From Candidatus Bipolaricaulota bacterium (GTDB lineage Bacteria > Bipolaricaulota > Bipolaricaulia > UBA7950 > UBA9294): 9,950 nucleotides of DNA. This document shows, piece after piece, positions 1 through 6,348 of the stretch. Numbering within the stretch: position 1 is the stretch's first letter; every line of letters starts with the position of its first letter. The notes under the pieces were generated by a model that saw nothing but the letters and a program-made list of their open reading frames with translations, searched no databases and was not told where the DNA came from. The stretch covers positions 1,440,626 through 1,450,575 of the forward strand of contig CP070725.1 in assembly GCA_020350845.1 (NCBI GenBank). The letters are read 5' to 3'. Position numbers and translations under genes: made by a program.

Positions 1-391
1 ACGCGCTGAGGCACGATGCTTGATCCTCCGGCGTGAGGAGGTTCTGAAACGAGTGACCCGGGATGAGGATGACTCCGAAACGCTCCTGCAGCTCGAAAGA
101 CCTCATATCCCTCCGAACCCAACGGACGTCGGCGATGCCTCGCGCCTTCCTCTTCGCGACGCGAAGCATCTCGGGACAGACATCCAGGCCCACGACATGG
201 ACACCCTGCTGCGCCAATCGGATCGCCACGCGCCCGGTGCCGCAGGCGAGCTCGAGCACGGGGTGTCCGTTACCCGACGCTTCCCGTGCGAGTTGCGAGT
301 AGAAATCGATCTCGCCCTGCCAATCCCCGACTGAAGCGTCGTACGTCTCAGCGTAGAGCCGCCTTACGGAGTCGATGCCTCTGGAGGTCAT
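1..391 (-). CDS. SAM-dependent class I methyltransferase (partial, 3' end off the left edge)
   Basis: The first 130 residues of a soluble Rossmann-fold methyltransferase are visible and the frame is open to the window edge. Motif I reads VLELACGTGRVAI (about residues 45-57), the glycine-rich loop that binds S-adenosylmethionine. The acidic end of strand 2 is D70 in VVGLDVCPEML, and D95-M96 fits the adenine-binding position. The later stretch ILIPGHSFQNLLTPEDQ resembles the small methyltransferases of the domain-25/11 type. The ATG at 391 is chosen because GGAAGGAGAG lies just upstream on the minus strand. The substrate cannot be told, since the acceptor-binding C-terminal part lies outside the window. 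The gene is divergent from the membrane protein at 498, with a 106-base gap. The fold is near certain; the function is unknown. Confidence 0.88.
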   Translation of the reverse strand, partial: MTSRGIDSVRRLYAETYDASVGDWQGEIDFYSQLAREASGNGHPVLELACGTGRVAIRLAQQGVHVVGLDVCPEMLRVAKRKARGIADVRWVRRDMRSFELQERFGVILIPGHSFQNLLTPEDQASCLSA

Positions 392-415
392 GTCTCTCCT
401 TCCAGGTTCGATCAC

Positions 416-474
416 AGTGTATCGCCGAAGGCAAGACGCGCGTCCTTCGAGGAAGACGGCGCTTTGGATACACT
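416..474. promoter_or_regulatory. Divergent promoter region with a symmetric GATACACT inverted repeat
   Basis: Two perfect 8-base arms, AGTGTATC (416-423) and GATACACT (467-474), face outward in the gap between the methyltransferase and the membrane-protein gene. Each arm contains TACACT, a 4-of-6 match to the -10 consensus read in the direction of its own gene. The hexamers end 24 and 23 bases before the two start codons, which is nearly symmetric. A 10-base palindrome, GACGCGCGTC (435-444), lies between the arms. No good -35 box is seen for either direction. It could be two back-to-back promoters, a two-site operator, or both; this is inference from position and symmetry. Confidence 0.4.
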
Positions 475-497
475 CCGCCGTCGACGGGAGGTCGAGG

Positions 498-1274
498 ATG
501 CACTACTCGCCATCACTGGCACTCGCCACCGCAGCGTTCGAGATCGCAGTCGCACTATGGCTTCTGAGTTGGGTCCACGCGATTCCGACACGCCTTCGGT
601 CGCGCCGCTCGACGATGTACGATCGGGCTCTTGGCCGCGCCGCCGCTGACCGCGCCGCGTTGCACACGACGGCGGCAATCCTCCTGCTACTCGGCGGCTA
701 CCAAATGGCCGAAGTCGCGATCTGCGCGAGTCCTGCAGCGTCGGGCTTCCTCCCACGGCTGGCGTTTCTCATCGTCACCTGGCTGCCGCCGCTTGGGCTT
801 CTACTCATCGCACAGATCCACGAGCCAAGGTCGCGTCGCTTCCACGGACCCGCGTACGGGATGCTTGCCGCGGCGGCCGGCGTCACGGGATGGATCCTAC
901 TCGATCCGGGATTCGCGTCAGCGTCTGCGTGCAACGCAGTCTTCGCACACTACACCCACGCGATGCCGCGCTTCCTCGCGTACGCCGTCTTCTACTGGAC
1001 CGGGCTGCTGGGGATGATCGTCCTCTCCGCATGGAGCGCCAGTCGGCTCAGCGACGCGCGACGTCGTCGCATGTCACAGTACATCCTGGGAGGAACGGTC
1101 GCGTTCGTCGTACCCTCGCTCGTCGTCACCCAGTACGTACCTCCGGCCCGCGGCGCGCTTCCTTCGATCATGTGCCACTTCGCTCTCCTGCTGGCCGTCT
1201 CGCTCACGAGAATGGTCTACATCGAGTGGCAGTGGTGCCACCGGGACGTGACATCCGCTGTCGCCGACACGTAA
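498..1274 (+). CDS. Orphan seven-helix integral membrane protein
   Basis: A 258-residue, highly hydrophobic protein with about seven predicted membrane spans near residues 6-28, 53-72, 86-106, 117-137, 158-179, 193-212 and 219-241. Short basic loops (RLRSRRS, DARRRR) suggest cytoplasmic sides. Distinctive spots are GGYQMAEVAIC (66-76), RLAFLIVTWLPPLG (87-100), and PSIMCHFALLLAVSLTRM near the end. The spacing of helices recalls the seven-helix sensor halves of some histidine kinases, but no kinase, GGDEF or other output domain follows. I do not recognise a named family. The ATG at 498 is preferred over in-frame ATGs from 375 because GGGAGG lies 7 bases upstream and the longer form would run through the divergent promoter region and into the neighbouring gene. 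Its stop lies 18 bases from the transketolase stop. Confidence 0.8.
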   Translation: MHYSPSLALATAAFEIAVALWLLSWVHAIPTRLRSRRSTMYDRALGRAAADRAALHTTAAILLLLGGYQMAEVAICASPAASGFLPRLAFLIVTWLPPLGLLLIAQIHEPRSRRFHGPAYGMLAAAAGVTGWILLDPGFASASACNAVFAHYTHAMPRFLAYAVFYWTGLLGMIVLSAWSASRLSDARRRRMSQYILGGTVAFVVPSLVVTQYVPPARGALPSIMCHFALLLAVSLTRMVYIEWQWCHRDVTSAVADT

Positions 1275-1278
1275 TCGG

Positions 1279-1290
1279 CCTCGGCCGAGG
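1279..1290. repeat. 12-base palindrome in the convergent gap
   Basis: CCTCGGCCGAGG is a perfect palindrome that nearly fills the 18-base gap between the convergent stop codons of the membrane protein and transketolase. As RNA it could form only a 4-base-pair stem with a GGCC loop, and no T tract follows on either strand, so it is at best a weak bidirectional terminator. A protein-binding site or chance is possible; a few 12-base palindromes are expected by chance in a window this size. Confidence 0.3.
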
Positions 1291-1292
1291 AT

Positions 1293-3356
1293 CTAGCCGG
1301 ACGTGCGCGCCCGATCGAGCGCTCGGATCGCAGTCTCCTTCAGATTCTCGACCGTGAAGCCGAACTCGGCATAGACCCGGGCTCCCGGTGCACTTGCACC
1401 GAACCGATCGACCCCGAGAACGGCTCCCTCGGAGCCGGTGATGCGCTCCCATCCCAGGGAGCGTCCAGCCTCCACGGCAACCCGCGCACGGGCCCACGAA
1501 GGAAGGACGCTCTCCCGGTAGACCTCGGGCTGCTCGAGAAAGCGCTCAACGCTCGGCATCGACACCACACGAACGCGGATCCCGTCCCCGGCGAGCGCCT
1601 TCCCGCACTCCACGCACAACGAGACCTCAGACCCCGTGCCGATCAGGATCAGCTCCGGTTCGGCGTCGGATTCCCAGATCGTGTAGGCGCCGCGCGGCAC
1701 GCCCTCCGCCACGAGATCGGCATCCGCGAGCGGCGGGACGGATTGCCGGGTCAGGACAAGGGCCGTCGGACCTTCCCTTCGAGCAACGGCGAGCCCCCAC
1801 GCCTGCGCCGTCTCGCCGGCGTCGGCCGGGCGAAGGACGGCAAGACCGGGAATCAGTCGCAGGCTCATCAGCTGCTCGACCGGCTGGTGGGTCGGTCCGT
1901 CCTCGCCGACGAAGACGCTGTCGTGCGTGAACACGAAGATCGAGGGATACCCGCTGAGCGCCGCCAGGCGGATCGCAGGGCGCATGTAGTCGGAGAAGAC
2001 GAGGAACGTCGCGGAGTAGGGGATGAGCCCGCCGTGTTGCGCGATCCCGTTGACGATTGCCCCCATCGCGTGCTCGCGGACGCCGAAGTGGATGTTGCGT
2101 CCCGCGGCCCCCCAGCCGCCGCCCACGGCACCGAGGACCTCGTCGTCCCGCGCAGCGGACCGCTGGAAGTCCCCGAAGCCCTTGAGCCAGGTGTACGTCG
2201 AAGGATTCAGGTCCGCCGATCCGCCGATGAGCTCGGGGATCCTCGCTGCCAGCGCTTGGAGAACGGCCTCCGACGCCTTGCGTGTCGCCATGGCGTCGTC
2301 CGAAGAGAAGGTCGGAAGCGACCTTCCCCACCCCTCCGGCAGTCTGCCCTCCGTCCGCCGTGTGAACTCGGCGGCGAGCTTCGGGTGCTCCTCCCGGAGC
2401 CCCTCGAAGCGACGGCGCCAGGCCTCATGGTCCGCGCGGCCTCGCTCCCCGATCGCGGCGAACGCTTCGCGAGCGCCCTCGGGAATGAAGAACCGAGGCT
2501 CGGCCGGCCACCCGAGGGCCTCCTTTGCCCCGGCGAGTTCCTCCTCCCCGAGGGGCGAACCGTGGGCCCTGTGTGTGCCCGCCTTCGTCGGCGCTCCATA
2601 TCCGATCACCGTCTTCACCTCGATCAGGGAGGGTTGAGCCGGCGTGTGCTTCGCCGCCTCGATGGCGGCATCGATGGAGGCGACGTCATTGCCGTCCTCG
2701 ACGATGCGAACGTCCCAGCCGATCGCCTCGAAGCGAGTTCCGACGTCTTCCGTCCACGACAGCTCGGTGGCGCCGGCGAGGCAGATGTCGTTCGAGTCGT
2801 AGAGGACGATGAGCTTCCCGAGCCCGAGGTGCCCTGCGAGGGCACAGGCCTCGTAACAGACGCCCTCCATCAGATCCCCGTCCCCGGCGATCACGTAGGT
2901 GTAGTGGTCGACGACCTCATGACCGGGACGGTTGAAGGTCTCCGCAAGGTGGCGCTCGGCGATCGCGAGCCCGACGGCATTGGCCAGCCCCTGGCCGAGG
3001 GGCCCCGTCGTGACCTCCACGCCTGAGGTCAAATGGCTCTCCGGATGTCCCGCCGTCCTGCTTCCCCACTGGCGGAACGCCCGCAGCTCCTCCAACGGAA
3101 GCCCGTGGCCCGTGAGATGAAGGAGGGCATAGAGGAGGGCCGATCCGTGTCCCGCGGAGAGGACGAAGCGATCGCGATCGGGCCAGTCCGGATCCCGGGG
3201 GTTCGCTTTGACGTGATTCATCCAGAGGGCATACGCCATCGGCGCCGCCCCTAGCGGCAGGCCGGGGTGCCCCGACTTCGCCTCCTGGATCGCATCCGCC
3301 GCAAGGAAGCGCAGGGTGTTGATGCACAGCTCCGACCTCTCCCGCTCGTTTGACAT
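1293..3356 (-). CDS. tkt: Transketolase
   Basis: A full-length 687-residue thiamine-diphosphate enzyme that moves two-carbon ketol units between sugar phosphates in the non-oxidative pentose phosphate pathway (also used in the Calvin cycle). Visible signatures in order are SGHPGLPLGAAPMAYALW with H30, DRFVLSAGHGSALLYALLH with H70, GPLGQGLANAVGLAIAE, and the cofactor motif GDGDLMEG (158-165) ending in the metal ligand N189. Then come GTHRAHG (260-266), GGSADLNPS, FGVREHAMGAI with the proton-relay glutamate E428, and DSVFVGEDGPTHQPVEQ with H490. All expected catalytic residues are present and the length is normal. An ATG 24 bases upstream (3380) is in frame, but GGAGGGACG directly precedes the ATG at 3356, and MSNERERSELCINTLRFLAADAI aligns with the usual N-terminus. 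It is divergent from glycerate kinase with a 152-base gap and appears monocistronic. Confidence 0.97.
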   Translation of the reverse strand: MSNERERSELCINTLRFLAADAIQEAKSGHPGLPLGAAPMAYALWMNHVKANPRDPDWPDRDRFVLSAGHGSALLYALLHLTGHGLPLEELRAFRQWGSRTAGHPESHLTSGVEVTTGPLGQGLANAVGLAIAERHLAETFNRPGHEVVDHYTYVIAGDGDLMEGVCYEACALAGHLGLGKLIVLYDSNDICLAGATELSWTEDVGTRFEAIGWDVRIVEDGNDVASIDAAIEAAKHTPAQPSLIEVKTVIGYGAPTKAGTHRAHGSPLGEEELAGAKEALGWPAEPRFFIPEGAREAFAAIGERGRADHEAWRRRFEGLREEHPKLAAEFTRRTEGRLPEGWGRSLPTFSSDDAMATRKASEAVLQALAARIPELIGGSADLNPSTYTWLKGFGDFQRSAARDDEVLGAVGGGWGAAGRNIHFGVREHAMGAIVNGIAQHGGLIPYSATFLVFSDYMRPAIRLAALSGYPSIFVFTHDSVFVGEDGPTHQPVEQLMSLRLIPGLAVLRPADAGETAQAWGLAVARREGPTALVLTRQSVPPLADADLVAEGVPRGAYTIWESDAEPELILIGTGSEVSLCVECGKALAGDGIRVRVVSMPSVERFLEQPEVYRESVLPSWARARVAVEAGRSLGWERITGSEGAVLGVDRFGASAPGARVYAEFGFTVENLKETAIRALDRARTSG

Positions 3357-3508
3357 CGTCCCTCCGTCGCCCGTCAACATCTATGACACAGCACGCTCGC
3401 AGCTTTCCAGATGCTCATGATACCGCTTCGGCGTGCCTCCACGTCACCGCCCAAGCACATCCGGAGCCACAAGTCGTCATCCGCGAGATCCGCTAAGGTA
3501 CCGGGGAC

Positions 3509-4840
3509 ATGCAGACCGAGGCGCTGCGGGACGTCCTACGCGCGGCAGCAGAGGAGGCGATCGCCGCGGTGCATCCGTCGAGATGCGTCCCCGCAGCGGT
3601 CAGTCTCGACGGAAGCAGGCTCTTCGCGGGGCACGGGATCACGGATCTGGACAGCGTCTCACGTCTTGTCGTCGTGGGCGCAGGGAAGGCATCAGCCACG
3701 ATGGCGGCCGCGCTCGAGGAGATCTTCGGGAGCCGGATCGACGACGGCCTGGTGATCACCGCCGATGGGTACGGGGTGCCGACGGAGCGTATCGACGTCG
3801 TCGAGGCGAGCCACCCGCTTCCTGATGAGCGCGGCGTAGAGGCGGCGGCGAAGGTCTTGCGCACCGTGCAGCTCGCCACGGACGACGATCTCGTAATCGC
3901 CCTCATCTCGGGCGGGGCATCGTCGCTGCTCACGTCGCCACATCCAGAGATTGCCCTCGAGGATCTCCACCGCACCAACGATCTGATGCTTCACGCGGGG
4001 CTGCCGATCGAGGAGATCAACACCGTTCGCAAGCACCTCTCGCGGATCAAGGGAGGCCGATTGGCGGCGCGCGCTCATCCTGCGAGAGTGATCTCTTTGA
4101 TTCTCAGCGACGTGCCCGGAGACACTCTCACGACGGTCGCATCGGGCCCGACAACGGCCGATCCCACAACCTACGCCGATGCCCTCGACATCCTCGAGCG
4201 GTACTGTCTCTCGGATCGTGTCCCCCGAGCCATACGGCGCCTGCTCCAAGGCGGAGCCCACGGAGTGCTCGAGGAGACCCCCAAGCCCGGAGACCCGCGG
4301 CTCTCCATGGCGGAGAACATCCTGATCGGATCGGGGCGAGACGCGGTCGGCGCCGCGCTCCGCTTCGGGGAGACGTGCGGCTTGCGCGCACGGCGGCTTC
4401 CTTGGCCGCTCACCGGTGAGGCGCGGGCGGCGGGCCGTGCGATGGGAGAGCTGGCACGCGAGCTCCGGCAGCACGCGACGCTCTCCGAGCCGTCAACACT
4501 CCTCGCGGGATCGGGGGAGACCACGGTGACCGTCACCGGCTCCGGGCACGGAGGGCGCAACCAGGAACTGGCGCTCGCGGCCGCAGCAAGCCTTGAAGGT
4601 CTCGACAGCGCAGTCGTTTGCGCCCTCGGTACCGATGGACGAGACGGCCCGACGGATGCCGCGGGAGCGTTGGTCGACGGCGGCACCGCAGACCGCGTCC
4701 GCGCCGCGGGGATCGACCTTCACGCGGCGCTCGAGGCAAACGACGCCTACCCCGCTCTCGCCGCCGCCGGTGATCTGTTGATCACAGGACCGACGGGGAC
4801 GAACGTCGCCGATCTCGTGCTCGTCGCCACCTCCAGGTGA
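3509..4840 (+). CDS. Glycerate 2-kinase, MOFRL family
   Basis: A 443-residue cytosolic enzyme expected to phosphorylate D-glycerate to 2-phosphoglycerate with ATP, feeding glyoxylate, serine or sugar-acid breakdown into lower glycolysis. The N-terminal DUF4147 domain shows VVVGAGKAS (54-62), EASHPLPDERG (99-109), LISGGASSLL (132-141), INTVRKHLSRIKGGRLA (170-186) and SDVPGDTLTTVASGPT (200-215), all hallmarks of this class. The C-terminal MOFRL domain has GSGHGGRNQELALA, GTDGRDGPTDAAGA (374-387) and GPTGTNVADL (428-437). Family members are often annotated as hydroxypyruvate reductase (TtuD), but the sequence fits the kinase fold, so kinase activity is the better call. Length is typical. The start at 3509 gives the family N-terminus; its ribosome site is weak (AAGG ten bases upstream or GGGG very close). 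The gene is convergent with the racemase, 15 bases apart. Confidence 0.94.
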   Translation: MQTEALRDVLRAAAEEAIAAVHPSRCVPAAVSLDGSRLFAGHGITDLDSVSRLVVVGAGKASATMAAALEEIFGSRIDDGLVITADGYGVPTERIDVVEASHPLPDERGVEAAAKVLRTVQLATDDDLVIALISGGASSLLTSPHPEIALEDLHRTNDLMLHAGLPIEEINTVRKHLSRIKGGRLAARAHPARVISLILSDVPGDTLTTVASGPTTADPTTYADALDILERYCLSDRVPRAIRRLLQGGAHGVLEETPKPGDPRLSMAENILIGSGRDAVGAALRFGETCGLRARRLPWPLTGEARAAGRAMGELARELRQHATLSEPSTLLAGSGETTVTVTGSGHGGRNQELALAAAASLEGLDSAVVCALGTDGRDGPTDAAGALVDGGTADRVRAAGIDLHAALEANDAYPALAAAGDLLITGPTGTNVADLVLVATSR

Positions 4841-4855
4841 GAAGCGAGGGGGCGA

Positions 4856-5548
4856 TCAGGAGAGGGCCCGCGCGACGGCCGCGTCCGCGTGGATTCGCGT
4901 CGTGTCGAACAGCGCGACCCCCGCGTCTTCCGCTGTCACCAAGGCTCCAATCTCGGTACAGCCGGCGATGATCCCTTCCGCGCCGCGTTCGACGAGATCC
5001 CTCATGACGCGCCGGTACTCCGCTCGGGACTCCTCCCGGAGGGTGCCGACGCACAGCTCCTCGAAGATCACCCGGTCGACAAGCCGACGGTCGTCGAGAG
5101 GGGGCACGAGGACCTCGAGTCGGTGCCGTCCGCGGAGACGATCGATGTAGAACACCTCTTCCATCGTGGACCGCGTGCCGAGCAGGCCTACGGCTCGCAG
5201 CCCTTGGTCGCCGATTCGGTCGGCCGTGACATCAGCGATGTGCAGCAGCGGCAGATCCACCGCCCGTTCGATCTCAGGAGCGACCTTGTGCATTGTGTTG
5301 CTACAGATCACGAGGAAGTCCGCGCCTGCCCGCTCGAGCTGCTGAGCGGCATCGACGAGCGTCGTCGCGGCCAGATCCCAACGGCCATCCCGTTGGAAGC
5401 CCTCGATCTCGGCGAACTCGACGCTGATTATCGCGACGCGCGCGGAGTGCAGACCCCCCAGCCGCCGTCTCACGCCCTCGTTGAGAAGGCGGTAGTAGAT
5501 CTGGGTGCTCTCCCAACTCATTCCGCCGAGCAGGCCGATCGTCTTCAT
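4856..5548 (-). CDS. Aspartate/glutamate racemase family protein
   Basis: A complete 230-residue cofactor-independent amino-acid racemase. The N-terminus MKTIGLLGGMSWEST is diagnostic for the aspartate/glutamate racemase family. The two catalytic cysteines are present: C82 in VICSNTMHK and C197 in AGCTEIG. They abstract and donate the alpha proton from opposite faces. Further family features are DLPLLHIADVTADRI and AVGLLGTRSTMEEVFY. The E. coli relative YgeA is reported to carry threonine at the first site, so this Cys/Cys pair looks like the standard aspartate-racemase type. Substrate preference (Asp, Glu or other) cannot be fixed from sequence. The ribosome site is weak (a G-rich run ending in GCGAG). 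The gene lies 104 bases downstream of the asparaginase-like gene on the same strand, consistent with a joint transcript and a role in interconverting L- and D-aspartate. Confidence 0.93.
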   Translation of the reverse strand: MKTIGLLGGMSWESTQIYYRLLNEGVRRRLGGLHSARVAIISVEFAEIEGFQRDGRWDLAATTLVDAAQQLERAGADFLVICSNTMHKVAPEIERAVDLPLLHIADVTADRIGDQGLRAVGLLGTRSTMEEVFYIDRLRGRHRLEVLVPPLDDRRLVDRVIFEELCVGTLREESRAEYRRVMRDLVERGAEGIIAGCTEIGALVTAEDAGVALFDTTRIHADAAVARALS

Positions 5549-5652
5549 TCAGCTCGCCCCCGGGAGCAGCATCCGCTGCCGCCGGCTCTGCATGCAAGTG
5601 CGAATCGACCCTGCGCTCGCCGGGATCCCGTGTGTGTTGAGCAGCTCAGGAG

Positions 5653-6171
5653 CTATGGGGAGAGCGCCGCGACATCGGTGGCGACGGCCTCGGCGACCTC
5701 GAAGCACTGTGCCTCCCGGTTCTTCCGGCACGCGCGAGGATCGAAGACCCGCCCGTTCATCGCGACGTACACGCCCGGCGGCAGAAGCTGGACGGCGATC
5801 ACGGCGGAGGCCACGTTGAATACGGCATCCGTCTGGCGGAAGCGTGCCGGTTGCATCGCCCCGGTCAGAACGATCGTCTTCCCCTCGATGCCGAGGAGCT
5901 CGTGCGCCGTCTCCCGGATCGTGTCCGTCCCGTGGGTGACGATGATTCGTGCGCACGGCGAGGTGATCGCCGCATCTCGAATCGACCGGCGGTCCTCGGG
6001 CGTCATCTCCAGGCTGTCCTTGCGAAGGATCGGGGTCACCTCGAACGGGAGCGTCACCCCAGCTTCGACCAACAGCTGGGCGACCAGCGAGTCGCCGACA
6101 CGGTAGTCGCTCAGTCCGTCGAAGTAGACCTTGTCGATCGTCCCGCCCGCGGTGATGAAGTGGATGTCCAT
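5653..6171 (-). CDS. One-domain asparaginase-like protein
   Basis: A 172-residue protein matching only the N-terminal catalytic domain of type I/II L-asparaginases, which are usually about 330 residues. Visible are FITAGGTIDKVYFD with the nucleophile threonine T11, RIIVTHGTDTIRETA with T82-D83, KTIVLTGAMQPARF, PPGVYVAMNGRVFDP, and K150 in CRKNREAQCFE, which fits the conserved lysine of the catalytic triad. The C-terminal domain that supplies the rest of the site in classical dimers is missing. This is not a break, because short stand-alone proteins of this form are a known group annotated as asparaginase domain-containing. Activity on asparagine is therefore unproven. The start at 6171 is chosen because the family begins at this methionine and a promoter and dyad lie just upstream. 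Longer in-frame ATGs up to 6237 exist. AAGGA lies about ten bases ahead. Aspartate racemase follows on the same strand. Confidence 0.88.
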   Translation of the reverse strand: MDIHFITAGGTIDKVYFDGLSDYRVGDSLVAQLLVEAGVTLPFEVTPILRKDSLEMTPEDRRSIRDAAITSPCARIIVTHGTDTIRETAHELLGIEGKTIVLTGAMQPARFRQTDAVFNVASAVIAVQLLPPGVYVAMNGRVFDPRACRKNREAQCFEVAEAVATDVAALSP

Positions 6172-6209
6172 GACGTCTTCGTCCTTGTACTGGTGATGAT
6201 CGAGGTGGA

Positions 6210-6237
6210 ACTCTACCACGTTCGGCCGTGGTAGCAA
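6210..6237 (-). promoter_or_regulatory. Candidate promoter with dyad operator for the asparaginase-like/racemase group
   Basis: On the minus strand TTGCTA (6237-6232) and TAGAGT (6215-6210) each match the sigma-70 -35 and -10 consensus at 4 of 6 positions, with a 16-base spacer. A perfect 8-base inverted repeat, CTACCACG (6213-6220) and CGTGGTAG (6227-6234) around a 6-base centre, overlaps both boxes. Transcription would start near 6203, about 30 bases before the ATG at 6171. A dyad in this position is typical of an operator. No T tract follows, so it is unlikely to be a terminator. The regulator is not in the window. Confidence 0.45.
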
Positions 6238-6254
6238 GGGCGCAAGCGACGTGT

Positions 6255-6287
6255 CTCGTCACCTCGCGCGCTCGGCTTCGTGACGAG
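6255..6287. repeat. Inverted repeat CTCGTCAC ... GTGACGAG
   Basis: Perfect 8-base arms at 6255-6262 and 6280-6287 are separated by 17 bases. They extend to 11 pairs with one G-T wobble (6252-6290). The right arm overlaps the candidate -35 box of the downstream lipid-kinase promoter, so an operator is possible. It lies in the same 177-base divergent gap as the CTACCACG dyad but has a different sequence. Confidence 0.35.
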
Positions 6288-6309
6288 GCAGCACTCGGGG
6301 TGTTACGAT
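6280..6309 (+). promoter_or_regulatory. Candidate promoter for the lipid kinase/acyltransferase operon
   Basis: GTGACG (6280-6285) and TACGAT (6304-6309) each match the sigma-70 boxes at 4 of 6 positions, with an 18-base spacer. This predicts a start of transcription near 6316 and a leader of about 33 bases ending in the strong GGGGAGG ribosome site. The match is moderate and based on inspection only. Confidence 0.35.
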
Positions 6310-6348
6310 GCGCTCACACGGAGGGAGCGTCGCGGGGAGGTCGCATCG

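Noticed and set aside
1743..3026. Long plus-strand open frame (427 codons) opposite transketolase
   Set aside because: It is antisense to a fully supported transketolase, has an arginine/proline-rich low-information composition typical of GC-rich shadows, and no family motif.
3357..3508. AT-richer hexamers such as TATCAT and CATAGA in the transketolase/glycerate-kinase gap, considered as promoters
   Set aside because: No acceptable -35 partner at 16-19 bases was found for either gene, so no specific promoter is called.
5621..5630. CGGGATCCCG palindrome in the gap between asparaginase-like gene and racemase
   Set aside because: Ten-base palindromes are expected about ten times by chance in a window of this length, and nothing else marks it as functional.
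4889..6106. Plus-strand open frame (405 codons) spanning the racemase and asparaginase-like genes
   Set aside because: It runs antisense across two recognised enzymes and shows no motif, so it is a shadow of GC-rich coding sequence.
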